Under the pieces are notes generated by a model, which had not been told where the DNA came from, did not search any database, and worked only from the letters and a program-made list of their open reading frames with translations. A DNA stretch of 64,000 bases, from positions 108,960-172,959 of the forward strand of contig LDXO01000002.1 in NCBI GenBank assembly GCA_001443455.1, written 5' to 3'. The DNA comes from Deltaproteobacteria bacterium CSP1-8. GTDB lineage: Bacteria > Desulfobacterota > Deferrimicrobia > Deferrimicrobiales > Deferrimicrobiaceae. Below are positions 39,125 through 49,901 of this stretch, one piece after another. The translations under genes were made by a program, and so were the position numbers. Every line of letters begins with the position of its first letter. Positions within the stretch are counted from its first letter, which is position 1.

Positions 39125-39463
39125 CTACTTCTTCCTGGCCTCGAGGACGTCGCCGCACCGCTTGCAGGCGCGGTGCTTCTCCCCGGAATCCTCGACCACC
39201 ATGGATATCCGCGTCGGCTTGTTGCACTTGTTGCACATGACCATGACGTTGGAATACGCCAGCGGGGCCTCCTTCTCGATGATGCCGCCCTTGGGATTGG
39301 CCTTGCCGGGTTTCGCGTGGCGCTTCACCATGTTGATCTTTTCCACGAAGACGCGGCCCGCCTCCCTGTCCACCTTGAGGACCCTGCCGACCTTCCCCTT
39401 CTCCTTGCCCACCATGACCCGTACGATGTCGTTCTTCCGTATCTGGAGCGTCGCTTCCGCCAT
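39125..39463 (-). CDS. rplX: 50S ribosomal protein L24 with C-terminal CxxC pairs
   Basis: 112 residues. The KOW motif region is near 10-40. The C-terminus has CNKC and CKRC pairs that could bind zinc, a feature of many bacterial L24s. One of two assembly-initiator proteins of 50S. It lies between rplN and rplE. Confidence 0.97.
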   Translation of the reverse strand: MAEATLQIRKNDIVRVMVGKEKGKVGRVLKVDREAGRVFVEKINMVKRHAKPGKANPKGGIIEKEAPLAYSNVMVMCNKCNKPTRISMVVEDSGEKHRACKRCGDVLEARKK

Positions 39464-39482
39464 GTCTCCCTCTGCCTTCCCC

Positions 39483-39851
39483 TTAGAGAACTTCCGGAGC
39501 CAGGGATATGATCTTCATGAATTTCTTGGCACGGAGTTCCCGGGCCACGGGTCCGAAAATCCGGGTTCCGACCGGCTCCCCCTGCGGGTTGATGAGAACG
39601 GCCGAATTCTGGTCGAACCGGAGGAAGCTCCCGTCGGCCCGTCCGATTTCCTTGGCGGTCCGAACCACCACCGCCTTGTACACATCGCCCTTCTTGACTT
39701 TCCCGTGGGGAATCGCTTCCTTCACGCTGACCACGATGATGTCGCCGACGCTGGCGTATCTCCGCTTGCTCCCCCCGAGCACCTTGATGCAGCAAAGACG
39801 CTTCGCTCCGGAATTGTCGGCCGCGTCCAGCATGGTCTGCATTTGGATCAT
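39483..39851 (-). CDS. rplN: 50S ribosomal protein L14
   Basis: 122 residues, the standard size, starting [17 protein letters not shown]. It forms an inter-subunit bridge. It lies 19 nt before rplX. Confidence 0.98.
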   Translation of the reverse strand: MIQMQTMLDAADNSGAKRLCCIKVLGGSKRRYASVGDIIVVSVKEAIPHGKVKKGDVYKAVVVRTAKEIGRADGSFLRFDQNSAVLINPQGEPVGTRIFGPVARELRAKKFMKIISLAPEVL

Positions 39852-39875
39852 GGCATACGCTCTCCGCTCGAATAA

Positions 39876-40157
39876 TCAGCGAACCACGGGCCGTTCGATC
39901 AACCGGGAGACCCGCCACCGCTTTTCCTTGCTCAGCGGTCTGGTTTCGACGATTTCCACCGTGTCGCCGATGCGGTATTCGTTCCCCTCGTCGTGGGCCT
40001 TGTAAGTGGTCCGTCGTTTCGTGTACTTTTTATAGACCGGGTGAAGGACGAGCCGTTCCACACGAACGACGACGGTTTTGTCCATGCGGTCGCTCATGAC
40101 GATCCCGATCTTCGACTTGCGAATCCCGCGGCCTTCTTTCTCTTTTGCCGTCGCCAT
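39876..40157 (-). CDS. rpsQ: 30S ribosomal protein S17
   Basis: 93 residues with an OB fold ([33 protein letters not shown]). The N-terminus has about ten extra charged residues. It starts 1 nt after the rpmC stop. Confidence 0.97.
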   Translation of the reverse strand: MATAKEKEGRGIRKSKIGIVMSDRMDKTVVVRVERLVLHPVYKKYTKRRTTYKAHDEGNEYRIGDTVEIVETRPLSKEKRWRVSRLIERPVVR

Positions 40158-40158
40158 C

Positions 40159-40359
40159 TTACCCCGTCTCCCCTCCTTCCTTCTGCCGGAGGAACGTGAT
40201 GATCCGCGCGAGATCCTTCCGCCGGTTCCGGATGAGCATGTGGTTGTCCAGGGAGGAAGCCGACCGCTTCATCCTGAGGCGGAAGATCTCGTCCCGCAGT
40301 TCCGTCTCCTTGTGCTTCAACTCCCCGACCGCGAGGTCCCGGATGTCCTTCTTCCTCAT
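40159..40359 (-). CDS. rpmC: 50S ribosomal protein L29
   Basis: 66 residues of two helices, with [16 protein letters not shown]. It lies near the peptide exit tunnel. It is 7 nt after rplP and 1 nt before rpsQ. Confidence 0.96.
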   Translation of the reverse strand: MRKKDIRDLAVGELKHKETELRDEIFRLRMKRSASSLDNHMLIRNRRKDLARIITFLRQKEGGETG

Positions 40360-40366
40360 GACCGCC

Positions 40367-40777
40367 CTATGCCTCCCTCGTAAGGAACTTCGTCTTCAGG
40401 GGGAGCTTGTGCGAGGCGAGCCGGAAGGCCTCCCTCGCGGTCGCCTCGTCCACCCCCTCGATTTCGTAAAGCACGAGGCCCGGGCGCACCACGCAAACCC
40501 ACTCCTCGGGCGCCCCCTTCCCCTTTCCCATTCGGGTTTCGGCGGGTTTCTTGGTGACGGGCTTGTCGGGGAAAATCCGGATCCAGATCTTCCCCCCGCG
40601 TTTCACGAACCTGGTCATCGCCACGCGGGCGGCCTCGATCTGGCGGGAGGTGATCCATCCGGCGGTGGTCGCCTTCACTCCGTAGTCTCCGAAGTTGAGA
40701 GTGTTCCCCGCCTGGGCTGCTCCCCTTCTCCGCCCCTTCTGCGTCTTTCGGAATTTCACCCGTTTCGGCGCAAGCAT
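40367..40777 (-). CDS. rplP: 50S ribosomal protein L16
   Basis: 136 residues starting [16 protein letters not shown]. The [16 protein letters not shown] block is present. It helps form the A-site tRNA pocket. It is 14 nt after rpsC. Confidence 0.98.
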   Translation of the reverse strand: MLAPKRVKFRKTQKGRRRGAAQAGNTLNFGDYGVKATTAGWITSRQIEAARVAMTRFVKRGGKIWIRIFPDKPVTKKPAETRMGKGKGAPEEWVCVVRPGLVLYEIEGVDEATAREAFRLASHKLPLKTKFLTREA

Positions 40778-40791
40778 GCCTCAAGGTTCTC

Positions 40792-41445
40792 CTATTCGCC
40801 CTTGGACTCGCGGGAGGGAGACTGCAGGACTTCTCCCTTGTAGATCCAGACCTTCACCCCGATCTTTCCGTAGGTGGTTTTCGCCTCGGCGAATCCATAC
40901 TCGATGTCCGCCCGCAGGGTATGGAGGGGAACCCTTCCCTCCCGATACCACTCCGAGCGGGCCATTTCGGCGCCCCCCAGGCGTCCGGCCACGTGGATCT
41001 TGATCCCCTTGGCCCCGAGCTTCATCGAGGAGAGGACCGTCTTCTTCATGGCCCGCCGGAAGGCGATGCGCCTCTCGAGCTGCATGGCGACGTTCTCGGC
41101 GGTCAGCTGGGCATCGGTCTCCGGTCGGCGTATCTCCTGAATCGTGATCGAGACCTCCTTCTTGGCGAATTTCTGCAGGTCCTTCTTGAGGTTCTCGATC
41201 TCGACCCCCTTCTTCCCGATGACGATTCCGGGCCTCGCCGTGTGGATGATGACGTGGACGCGGCTGGACTTCCGCTCGATCTCCACCGCCGACACCCCGG
41301 CATGGATGAGCCGCTTCTTCACGTAGGACCGGATGCGCAGGTCCTCCTGCAGGTTCGCTGCGTAATCCTTCTCGGAGTACCATCGCGATCGCCAATCCTT
41401 GATGATCCCCAGGCGAAACCCGTACGGATGTACCTTCTGCCCCAA
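40792..41445 (-). CDS. rpsC: 30S ribosomal protein S3
   Basis: 217 residues from a TTG at 41445, giving (M)[19 protein letters not shown] ribosome site is 6 nt upstream and no ATG or GTG fits. The KH domain has [12 protein letters not shown] and the C-terminal domain has [17 protein letters not shown]. Forms part of the mRNA entry tunnel. Confidence 0.96.
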   Translation of the reverse strand: MGQKVHPYGFRLGIIKDWRSRWYSEKDYAANLQEDLRIRSYVKKRLIHAGVSAVEIERKSSRVHVIIHTARPGIVIGKKGVEIENLKKDLQKFAKKEVSITIQEIRRPETDAQLTAENVAMQLERRIAFRRAMKKTVLSSMKLGAKGIKIHVAGRLGGAEMARSEWYREGRVPLHTLRADIEYGFAEAKTTYGKIGVKVWIYKGEVLQSPSRESKGE

Positions 41446-41477
41446 AAGCCGCCTCCCTTCGGTCCGTTGTTTCCCCG

Positions 41478-41810
41478 TTACTTCTCGTCGACCACGATGG
41501 TGATGTGGCTGGTCCGCCTCCGGTACCGGTGGGCCCGCCCCATCGGCGCGGGACGGAACCTCTTCATGGCCGCCCCCCCGTCCACATACGCCTTCTTCAC
41601 GAACAGGATGCCTGTGTCGATCACGCCCGTCTGGGCGGCGTTCGCAACGGCGGAGTCGAGCACCTTCCTCACCGTTTTGGCGCACGCCTTGTTCGCCAGC
41701 TTCAGGACCGTCTGCGCATCGGAGATGTTCTTTCCGCGGATCAGGCCCACCACGAGCCGCGCCTTCCTCGGGGAGACACGCATGAACCTTGCCGTCGCTC
41801 TCGCTTCCAT
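41478..41810 (-). CDS. rplV: 50S ribosomal protein L22
   Basis: 110 residues, usual size, with the [17 protein letters not shown] block and the [17 protein letters not shown] beta-hairpin that reaches into the exit tunnel. It lies between rpsS and rpsC. Confidence 0.97.
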   Translation of the reverse strand: MEARATARFMRVSPRKARLVVGLIRGKNISDAQTVLKLANKACAKTVRKVLDSAVANAAQTGVIDTGILFVKKAYVDGGAAMKRFRPAPMGRAHRYRRRTSHITIVVDEK

Positions 41811-41830
41811 CGCCGTTCTCCTTCCGCGGC

Positions 41831-42112
41831 CTACTTCTTCACCTTGGCCTTCCGGTCGCCCGAATGGCCGTGGAACGTGCGGGTTGGCGAAAACTCCCCG
41901 AGCTTGTGACCCACCATGTTTTCCGTGACGAAAACGGGCATGAATTTCCGGCCGTTGTGGACGGCGAAGGTGAAACCCACCATGTCCGGGATGATGGTGG
42001 ACCGCCTGGACCAGGTTTTGATGACCTTCCTGTCGCCCTGCTCGACCGCCCTGCGCACCTTCCGCGCCAGGCTTTCCTCGACATACGGTCCCTTTTTGAT
42101 CGATCGCGCCAC
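41831..42112 (-). CDS. rpsS: 30S ribosomal protein S19
   Basis: 93 residues from a GTG at 42112 ([13 protein letters not shown]), preceded by an AAGGGG site. [18 protein letters not shown] and the [11 protein letters not shown] block are present. It lies 20 nt after rplB. Confidence 0.96.
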   Translation of the reverse strand: MARSIKKGPYVEESLARKVRRAVEQGDRKVIKTWSRRSTIIPDMVGFTFAVHNGRKFMPVFVTENMVGHKLGEFSPTRTFHGHSGDRKAKVKK

Positions 42113-42132
42113 GGAGGTTACCCCTTGTTCGT

Positions 42133-42954
42133 TTATTTCCGACGCTTTACGATGTAGGGGTCGGAAGCCTTGTTCTTGCGGGTCTTGTGCCCCTTGGTCG
42201 GCTTTCCCCACGGCGTGCAGGGATGCCTCCCCCCGGAGGATTTCCCCTCCCCCCCGCCGAGCGGGTGGTCCACCGGGTTCATGGCCACGCCCCGTACCGT
42301 CGGCCTCCGGCCGAGCCAGCGGCTCCTGCCGGCCTTCCCGAGCGACACCTTCTCGTGGTCCAGGTTCCCCACCTGCCCCACCGTCGCCATGCAATCGATG
42401 AATACGAGCCGCACCTCCCCGGACCCGAGGCGCAAGTGGGCGTACTGCCCCTCCTTCGCGAGAATCTGGACGACGTTGCCCGCCGCCCTTGCCAGCTGCC
42501 CCCCCTTGCCCACCTTGAGCTCCACGTTGTGGACCATCGTCCCCACCGGGATCTGGCGGATCGGAAGGGCGTTGCCCGGTTGGATATCCGCGTCGTTGCC
42601 GGAAACAACCGTGTCTCCCACGGAGAGCCCCACCGGGGACAGGATGTACCGTTTTTCCCCGTCTGCGTAATGCAGGAGGGCGATGCGGGCAGACCGGTTC
42701 GGGTCGTATTCGATCGCGGCGACCTTGGCGGGGACGTCCTTCTTGTTTCTCCGGAAGTCGATCACCCGGTATTTTCTCTTGTGTGCCCCCCCGCGGTGCC
42801 AGGACGTGATTCTCCCCTGGTTGTTCCTGCCCGCACGGTTTTCCCTCTTCTCGACGAGACTCCGCTCCGGCTTCTTTTGGGTGAGGTCCTCGTTCGTGAG
42901 AACCGTCATGGAGCGGACGCCGGGGGAGGTCGGCTTGAATTTTTTGATTCCCAT
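42133..42954 (-). CDS. rplB: 50S ribosomal protein L2
   Basis: 273 residues. The [12 protein letters not shown] loop with the conserved histidine close to the peptidyl-transferase centre is present, as is the RNA-binding core. It lies between rplW and rpsS. Confidence 0.98.
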   Translation of the reverse strand: MGIKKFKPTSPGVRSMTVLTNEDLTQKKPERSLVEKRENRAGRNNQGRITSWHRGGAHKRKYRVIDFRRNKKDVPAKVAAIEYDPNRSARIALLHYADGEKRYILSPVGLSVGDTVVSGNDADIQPGNALPIRQIPVGTMVHNVELKVGKGGQLARAAGNVVQILAKEGQYAHLRLGSGEVRLVFIDCMATVGQVGNLDHEKVSLGKAGRSRWLGRRPTVRGVAMNPVDHPLGGGEGKSSGGRHPCTPWGKPTKGHKTRKNKASDPYIVKRRK

Positions 42955-42982
42955 GTCCTATGGCTCCTTGCCTGCCTGCGCG

Positions 42983-43270
42983 TCACACGCCTTCGAAAAA
43001 CTCGATCTTGTCGCCCGGTTTGAGCACCACGACCGCCTTCTTCCAGCCGGGACGCCTTCCGACGATCCGCCCCCTGGTCTTCGTCTTGCCGGAGACGCGC
43101 ATCGTCTTGACGTCGAGCACCTTGACCTTGAACAGCTTCTCGACCGCCTCCTGGACCTGCTTCTTGTTCGCCCGGGGGTCCACGGCAAACGTCACCGCGT
43201 TGGAGGTCTCCTTGAGCAATGTCGCTTTTTCCGTGATCAGCGGCCGCTTCAGTACGTCCGTGATGTTCAT
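42983..43270 (-). CDS. rplW: 50S ribosomal protein L23
   Basis: 95 residues from the ATG at 43270, which overlaps the rplD stop. LITEKATLLKE and FAVDPRANKKQVQEAVE are family blocks. Exit-tunnel docking site for trigger factor and SRP. Confidence 0.96.
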   Translation of the reverse strand: MNITDVLKRPLITEKATLLKETSNAVTFAVDPRANKKQVQEAVEKLFKVKVLDVKTMRVSGKTKTRGRIVGRRPGWKKAVVVLKPGDKIEFFEGV

Positions 43271-43890
43271 TTCCCCAGCACCTCGCTGATGATTTCGAAT
43301 GCCGGCCGCGTGAACACCAGCTGCTCGTACGAGAGAATGTCGACCACATTGAGGGCGGAAACGGGAAGCGACTTGAAGGACGGGAGGTTGCGGATCCCCA
43401 GATCCAGCGTCTTCTTGGGCTCCTCCGTCACCAGAAGGGCGTGGGAAAGGCCGAGCTTCCCGGCGACCTTCAGGAACTCCTTGGTCCGCGGACCCGGAAG
43501 GTCCAGGTCGTCCACGAGCACGATCCTGTTTTCCCTGGCCCGGGCGCTCAGGGCGCATCGGAGTGCGGCCTTCATGGCCTTCCGGTTGACCTTCTGTTCG
43601 TAGCTGCGGGGGTGCGGCCCGAACACCGTTCCCCCGCCGCGGAGCAAGGGGGACCGAATGCTGCCCATGCGGGCGCGGCCGGTTCCCTTCTGGCGATACG
43701 GTTTCCTTCCTCCGCCGGAGACTTCCTTCCTGGTCTTCGTCGAGGCGGTTCCCGATCGCTTTGCGTTCCGTTGGGCGACGACCACCTGATGGAGCAGGTG
43801 CGTTTTCACTTCGGCCCCGAAGACCGACTCCGGCAATTCGAGCGTCTCCTTGACTTGCCGTTCCTTGTCGAAAAGCTCCAGGGTGGCCAT
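43267..43890 (-). CDS. rplD: 50S ribosomal protein L4
   Basis: 207 residues. The internal loop that lines the exit tunnel (KPYRQKGTGRARMGSIRSP) is present. In E. coli L4 represses the S10 operon, but I see no S10-type leader here. It is 10 nt after rplC. Confidence 0.97.
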   Translation of the reverse strand: MATLELFDKERQVKETLELPESVFGAEVKTHLLHQVVVAQRNAKRSGTASTKTRKEVSGGGRKPYRQKGTGRARMGSIRSPLLRGGGTVFGPHPRSYEQKVNRKAMKAALRCALSARARENRIVLVDDLDLPGPRTKEFLKVAGKLGLSHALLVTEEPKKTLDLGIRNLPSFKSLPVSALNVVDILSYEQLVFTRPAFEIISEVLGK

Positions 43891-43900
43891 ATCGCGCTCC

Positions 43901-44542
43901 TTACCGCCCGTTTCCCTTCTTGATGGCCCGTCGCACGAAGACGAGGCCGTTCTTCGCCCCCGGCACTGCGCCCCGCACCAGCAACAGGTTCTTCTCCGTC
44001 TGAATGGCGACGACCCGCAGGTTGAGAACCGTTACGCGCTCGTTCCCGTAATGGCCGCCCATCTTCATGTTCTTGAATACCCGGGAGGGCCAGGAAGAAC
44101 CGCCGATGGAGCCGGGGGCACGGTGGTGCATCGAACCGTGGGACGCCCCTCCGCCCTTGAAACCCCACCGCTTCACCACTCCCGCGAATCCCCGTCCCTT
44201 CGTCTGTCCCGTGACGTCCACGTAATCCCCTTCCCGGAAGATATCGACCCGGATTTCCTGGCCGACCTCCAGGGAGGAATCGGACTCGACGCGAAGCTCC
44301 CGGAGCGCGCCGAACGCCCCTTTCCCCGCCTTCTGGAAATGGCCGAGCATCGGCTTGCTGACACGATGCGCCTTCTTCGCCCCGAACCCGAGCTGAACCG
44401 CGTCGTACCCGTCGCTCTGCCCCTTTTTTCTCTGGACTATGGTGCAGGGGCCCGCCTCGATCACCGTCACGGGGACGACTCTCCCCTGGGCGTCGAAGAT
44501 CTGGGTCATTCCCAATTTCTTCCCTATGATCCCGGTCGTCAT
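43901..44542 (-). CDS. rplC: 50S ribosomal protein L3
   Basis: 213 residues from the ATG at 44542 (MTTGIIGKKLGMTQIF), with AAGG 8 nt upstream. A GTG three codons earlier, also with a GAGG site, is an alternative. The finger region GVVKRWGFKGGGASHG near the peptidyl-transferase centre is present. It lies 49 nt after rpsJ. Confidence 0.96.
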   Translation of the reverse strand: MTTGIIGKKLGMTQIFDAQGRVVPVTVIEAGPCTIVQRKKGQSDGYDAVQLGFGAKKAHRVSKPMLGHFQKAGKGAFGALRELRVESDSSLEVGQEIRVDIFREGDYVDVTGQTKGRGFAGVVKRWGFKGGGASHGSMHHRAPGSIGGSSWPSRVFKNMKMGGHYGNERVTVLNLRVVAIQTEKNLLLVRGAVPGAKNGLVFVRRAIKKGNGR

Positions 44543-44591
44543 GATTTGCACCTTATCGCCTCACCCGGCAAACACCCGTTCGTTGAGTTCG

Positions 44592-44900
44592 TCAGAGCTT
44601 GATCTCCACTTCCACCCCGGCCGGAAGGTCGAGTTTCATGAGCGCATCGATCGTCGCGGCGGGCGGCTCGTGGATGTCCAGCACGCGCTTGTGCGTCCGG
44701 ATCTCGAATTGCTCCCGGCTCTTCTTGTCGACGTGTGGCGAGCGGTTCACGGTGAACCGTTCGATCTTCGTGGGGAGGGGAATCGGCCCCGCCACCTTCG
44801 CCCCGGTCTGCTTCGCCTTTTCGACGATCTCGCCGGTCGCCTTGTCCAGGAGCTTGTAATCGAACGCTTTCAGGCGGATACGGATCTTCTGGTGTTCCAT
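44592..44900 (-). CDS. rpsJ: 30S ribosomal protein S10
   Basis: 102 residues from the ATG at 44900, the usual size; a TTG two codons upstream is an alternative. [15 protein letters not shown] and [19 protein letters not shown] are standard blocks. Also a NusB partner in antitermination. It lies 33 nt after tuf. Confidence 0.97.
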   Translation of the reverse strand: MEHQKIRIRLKAFDYKLLDKATGEIVEKAKQTGAKVAGPIPLPTKIERFTVNRSPHVDKKSREQFEIRTHKRVLDIHEPPAATIDALMKLDLPAGVEVEIKL

Positions 44901-44933
44901 CGCCAAGGGACCTCCCCCTTCCTTTCGTTTCCG

Positions 44934-46133
<1,200 letters not shown>

Positions 46134-46175
46134 GTGCGTTCCGCTCCTTAGATGGTTAGGTGTGCCTCGCCAATG

Positions 46176-46251
46176 TGGAGCCCACGAGCAGGATCGAACT
46201 GCTGACCTCGTCCTTACCAAGGACGCGCTCTGCCGACTGAGCTACGTGGGC
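46176..46251 (-). tRNA. tRNA-Thr (anticodon GGT)
   Basis: 76 nt including an encoded CCA. The GCCCACG acceptor stem pairs with CGTGGGC; the anticodon loop is TTGGTAA and the T loop contains TTCGATC. It reads ACC codons. It is the last of four tRNAs and lies 42 nt before tuf. Confidence 0.96.
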
Positions 46252-46262
46252 GCGTTCTTTTC

Positions 46263-46338
46263 TGGAGCGGGCGACGGGAATCGAACCCGCGACCAACAGC
46301 TTGGAAGGCTGTGACTCTGCCAACTGAGTTACGCCCGC
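46263..46338 (-). tRNA. tRNA-Gly (anticodon TCC)
   Basis: 76 nt including CCA. The GCGGGCG acceptor stem pairs with CGCCCGC; the anticodon loop CTTCCAA carries TCC, reading GGA and GGG. It lies 11 nt before tRNA-Thr(GGT). Confidence 0.96.
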
Positions 46339-46420
46339 AGATTTTATAATCTTTCCATTATATTAATGAAATCCGTATAGGTCAATAGTTTCGAATCGAC
46401 ATATCTTCCCCGGCAAGGCA

Positions 46421-46505
46421 TGGTGGAGGGGGGAGGATTCGAACCTCCGTAGGCGCTGCCAGCAGATTTACAGTCTGCCCCCTTTGGCCACTCGGGTACC
46501 CCTCC
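46421..46505 (-). tRNA. tRNA-Tyr (anticodon GTA)
   Basis: 85 nt including CCA, with the long variable arm expected of bacterial tRNA-Tyr. The acceptor stem is GGAGGGG/CCCCTCC and the anticodon loop contains TGTAAA. An AT-rich spacer of 82 bp separates it from tRNA-Gly. Confidence 0.95.
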
Positions 46506-46516
46506 ACGGGGATCTC

Positions 46517-46591
<75 letters not shown>

Positions 46592-46618
46592 CCGAGGGAA
46601 AAGTTTTAAAAACAAAGC

Positions 46619-46647
46619 ATTTAATACTATTCTTCCCCGGATGTCAA
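46619..46647 (-). promoter_or_regulatory. Sigma-70 promoter of the tRNA-tuf-ribosomal protein operon
   Basis: A perfect TTGACA (46647-46642) and TTAAAT (46624-46619) are separated by 17 bp, with an AT-rich tract downstream. The predicted start is near 46612, about 20 bp before tRNA-Thr(TGT). Direct repeats lie immediately upstream. Confidence 0.72.
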
Positions 46648-46690
46648 CGCCTTTCAACATGCCTTTCAACATGCCTTTCAACACGCCATT
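46644..46690. repeat. 12-bp direct repeats upstream of the tRNA-tuf promoter
   Basis: On the plus strand TCAACATGCCTT is repeated with a strict 12-bp period starting at 46654, 46666 and 46678 (the last diverges), and a shorter copy at 46644 overlaps the -35. On the minus strand each unit contains TTGAAAGGC. The run sits where an activator or UP element would bind. Confidence 0.7.
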
Positions 46691-46733
46691 CAGACGCCTT
46701 CCGCCGGGTCGGATGCCGCCGGGGAAAGGTGCA

Positions 46734-47456
46734 TCAGGTTTTCCGGAGGACGCGTGCGCAGAACGCGAGGATGCCCGAAGTCACCCCGACGTTGAGGGAG
46801 TCGATGCCGCCCTCCATCGGGATGCGCACCGACCCGTCGCACTTCTCCCGGACCAGTCTCCGGATCCCCGCGTCCTCGCTTCCGAGGACGAACCCGATCC
46901 GGTTGGCCGGCGAGAACGCCGACACGTCGGTCTCCCCGTCCTCGACGGACGCAAAGACCCAGAACCCCGATTCCTGCAGTTCCTCGATCGCGCGGGCGAG
47001 GTTGGTCACCTGGACGACGGGGACGTGCGCGGCCGCCCCTGCGGAGGCGCGGAACACGGCCGCCGTAACGGGACAGGACCGGTCCCGGGGGATCACGACC
47101 CCGGACAGGCCGAACGCGCGGGCGTTCCGAAGAACCGTCCCGAGATTGTGGGGGTCGGTGATCCCGTCGAGAAGAAACACGGCGGCGCTGGCGGGGAGAG
47201 AGCGGAGCCATTCCGTCCAATCGGAATACCGAAATTCCGGGATCTCCGCCGCGATCCCTCCCCCCTCCTTTTCCCCGGTCCGCCGGTGCCACTCCTCCCT
47301 CGCGCAGGTAAGGCAGGGCACGCCCGCCGCCTCCGCCCTCGCTGCGATGGCCTGCCTGACCTTCCCGGGAACCGAATCGGCAAGAAGGACCTTTCTCGGC
47401 CGCTGCAACCGGGACGAGAGGATTTCCTCCACGGGATGGTGCCCGGTGACCCACAT
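46734..47456 (-). CDS. rlmB: 23S rRNA (guanosine 2'-O) methyltransferase RlmB / SpoU family
   Basis: 240 residues from the ATG at 47456 (MWVTGHHPVEEIL). An N-terminal substrate-binding domain (about 1-75) precedes a SPOUT methyltransferase domain with LLDGITDPHNLGTVLRNA, LGSEDAGIRRLV and DSLNVGVTSGI motifs that form the SAM knot. E. coli RlmB modifies G2251. It starts 4 nt after the pyrF stop. Confidence 0.88.
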   Translation of the reverse strand: MWVTGHHPVEEILSSRLQRPRKVLLADSVPGKVRQAIAARAEAAGVPCLTCAREEWHRRTGEKEGGGIAAEIPEFRYSDWTEWLRSLPASAAVFLLDGITDPHNLGTVLRNARAFGLSGVVIPRDRSCPVTAAVFRASAGAAAHVPVVQVTNLARAIEELQESGFWVFASVEDGETDVSAFSPANRIGFVLGSEDAGIRRLVREKCDGSVRIPMEGGIDSLNVGVTSGILAFCARVLRKT

Positions 47457-47460
47457 GTTG

Positions 47461-48174
47461 TCATGACCCCCGCGGACCGGCTTCTCTTCCGCTCCGCATC
47501 TCGGCCGCAAACCGTCTCGCCGCGGCGACCGGGTCGGCGGCCTTCGTGATCGGCCTCCCTACCACGAGGTAGTCCGCTCCGTTCCGCATCGCGTCGAACG
47601 GGGTCACCACCCTCTTCTGGTCCCCCACCGCGTCCTCCGGGAGGCGGACTCCCGGGGTGACCAGGACGGCCGACCTCCCCGCGAGTTCCCGGACAGCCGC
47701 TACTTCCCGGGCGGAGCATACGATCCCGCCGATCCCCTCCCGCACCGCCATCCTGGCCAGACGCACCACCAGGTCCGCCGGAGGAGATGAAAACCCGATC
47801 TCCGAAAGGTCGGATTCGTCGATGCTCGTGAGCACCGTGACGGCCAGGACCGTGGTCCCCGTCCCCCTCGCCGCCTCCGCGGCGCGGGCGAGCATCTCCC
47901 TTCCCCCGGAGGCGTGCACCGTGGCGAACTTGACTCCCAGCGCCGCGGCGGAGCGGACGGCCCCGGCCACCGTGTTCGGGATGTCGTGGAACTTCAGATC
48001 GAGGAAGACGTCCGCCCCCGTCTCGCGAACCTTCCGGACAAGTTCGGGCCCGCCGCGGGGGAAGAGCTCCATCCCCACCTTGAACATCCCCACCTCCCCG
48101 GCGAGGGCTTCCACGACAGCAAGGGCGGAGTCCGGGGAATCGGTGTCCAGCGCGACGATGATCCGTTCCTTCAC
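47461..48174 (-). CDS. pyrF: Orotidine 5'-phosphate decarboxylase
   Basis: 237 residues from a GTG at 48174 that overlaps the proS stop; AAGGAG lies 8 nt upstream. Makes UMP, the last pyrimidine step. The DxKxxD catalytic motif is Asp59, Lys61, Asp64 in LDLKFHDIPNT. It lies 46 kb from pyrB in this window and has no PyrR signal of its own that I can see. Confidence 0.95.
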   Translation of the reverse strand: MKERIIVALDTDSPDSALAVVEALAGEVGMFKVGMELFPRGGPELVRKVRETGADVFLDLKFHDIPNTVAGAVRSAAALGVKFATVHASGGREMLARAAEAARGTGTTVLAVTVLTSIDESDLSEIGFSSPPADLVVRLARMAVREGIGGIVCSAREVAAVRELAGRSAVLVTPGVRLPEDAVGDQKRVVTPFDAMRNGADYLVVGRPITKAADPVAAARRFAAEMRSGREAGPRGS

Positions 48175-49901
48175 GGGGCGCACTCCTTTTTTTTCTCCTG
48201 CGCCGCGGTGCACACCCGGGCGACGACCTCGGAGATTTCCACCCGATCGGTCCGGCCCGTCTTCCGGTCCCGGATCTCCGCGCAGCCGGCCTCGTAATTT
48301 TTCTCCCCGAAGGTAACGCGCAGAGGGATGCCGACCAGGTCCGCGTCCTTGAACTTGATCCCGGCCCTTTCGTCCCGGTCGTCGAACAGCACCTCGATCC
48401 CCCGGGCGGAGAGCTCCTCTCCCACCCGTTCCGCCTCCTTCACCAGGCCGTCGTTTTTCGTGTTCACCGGCAGCACGCATGCCTCGAACGGTGCGATCGA
48501 TATCGGCCAGACGATCCCGTCGTCGTCGTGGTGTTGTTCGATGGCCGCCGCCGCGGTCCTCCCGACGCCGATGCCGTAACATCCCATTACGATCGGCTGT
48601 TCCTTCCCGAAGGCGTCGAGGTAGGTGGCGGAAAGCGCCACGCTGTATTTCGTCCCGAGCCGGAATACGTGTCCGACTTCGATTCCCCGGGAAAAGCGAA
48701 TAGGCCCCGAGCACCGGGGGCAGCGGTCCCCCTCCTCGACGAGTCGCAGGTCGGCGTAGCTTTCCGGGAGGAAGTCCCTGCCGGGGACGACATCCACGAG
48801 GTGGGCGTCCTTTTCGTTGGCCCCCGTCGCCCCGGAGGCGATCCCCCGGACGGAGTGGTCGGCCAGGACGCGTGCGGAAAGCCCCACCGGCCCCGCGTAC
48901 CCGGACGGCGCCCCCGTGATCTCGCGCACGCGTTCCTCGCCCGCCAGTTTCACCCAGTCGGCGCCGAGGCGGTTCTTCACCTTGACCTCGTTCACTTCGT
49001 GCTTCCCGGAAAGCACAACCGCCACGTCCCCCTTGTCCGTTTCGAACAGGAGGGTCTTGAAAAAAAGGCCCGGGGCAATCCCCAGGAATGCGGACACCTC
49101 CCCGATGGTCCGTTTCCCGGGAGTGGGCACCTTCCTCGGGGGTCCCGGCGCGGGGGTGGCGGCGGGAACGCTTCCTTCCGGACCGCATTCCGCCTTCTCC
49201 ACGTTGGCGGAATATTCGCAGGCCCCGCAGGAGACGATCGCATCCTCGCCGGAATCCGCGATCACCATGAACTCGTGGGAGCTTTTCCCCCCGATCGGCC
49301 CGGTGTCCGCCTCGACGGCCCGGAAGGCAAGCCCCATTCGCCGGAAGATCCGGGAGTAGGCGTCGTACATCTTCTGGTACGACCCGGCCGCCCCCTCCTC
49401 GTCCGCGTCGAAGGAGTAGGCGTCCTTCATGAAGAACTCCCTCCCGCGCATCAGCCCGAACCTCGGCCGGATCTCGTCGCGGAACTTGTCCTGGATCTGG
49501 TAGAGGTTCAACGGGAGCTGGCGGTACGAGCGGACCTCCCGCCGGACGAGGTCGGTGATCACCTCCTCGTGGGTCGGACCCAGGCAGAACTCCCGGTCGG
49601 CCCGGTCCCGGAACCGGAGCAGTTCCTTCCCGTAGGCGTCCCACCGGCCGCTCTCCTTCCACAGTTCCGCCGGGATGACGGAGGGCATCAGCACCTCCTG
49701 CGCCCCCGCGCGGTCCATCTCCTCCCGGATGATTCCCTCCACCTTCCGCAGGACCCGGAGACCTGCGGGGAGGTAGTTGTAAATTCCCGACGCCACCTTG
49801 CGGATGAGCCCCGCGCGGAGCATCAGCCGGTGGCTTACGACCTCCGCGTCGGACGGGGTTTCCTTCGTCGTCGGCATGAGGTACCCCGAGTACCGGATCA
49901 C
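48171..49901 (-). CDS. proS: Prolyl-tRNA synthetase (bacterial type with editing insert)
   Basis: 576 residues from a GTG at 49901 overlapping the ispG stop, with GGAGAGG 5 nt upstream. Class II core motifs include GPTHEEVITDLVRRE and RFGLMRGREFFMKDAYSF. The YbaK-like editing insert (about 225-400) clears mischarged Ala-tRNA-Pro. The anticodon-binding domain is C-terminal. Confidence 0.95.
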   Translation of the reverse strand: MIRYSGYLMPTTKETPSDAEVVSHRLMLRAGLIRKVASGIYNYLPAGLRVLRKVEGIIREEMDRAGAQEVLMPSVIPAELWKESGRWDAYGKELLRFRDRADREFCLGPTHEEVITDLVRREVRSYRQLPLNLYQIQDKFRDEIRPRFGLMRGREFFMKDAYSFDADEEGAAGSYQKMYDAYSRIFRRMGLAFRAVEADTGPIGGKSSHEFMVIADSGEDAIVSCGACEYSANVEKAECGPEGSVPAATPAPGPPRKVPTPGKRTIGEVSAFLGIAPGLFFKTLLFETDKGDVAVVLSGKHEVNEVKVKNRLGADWVKLAGEERVREITGAPSGYAGPVGLSARVLADHSVRGIASGATGANEKDAHLVDVVPGRDFLPESYADLRLVEEGDRCPRCSGPIRFSRGIEVGHVFRLGTKYSVALSATYLDAFGKEQPIVMGCYGIGVGRTAAAAIEQHHDDDGIVWPISIAPFEACVLPVNTKNDGLVKEAERVGEELSARGIEVLFDDRDERAGIKFKDADLVGIPLRVTFGEKNYEAGCAEIRDRKTGRTDRVEISEVVARVCTAAQEKKKECAP

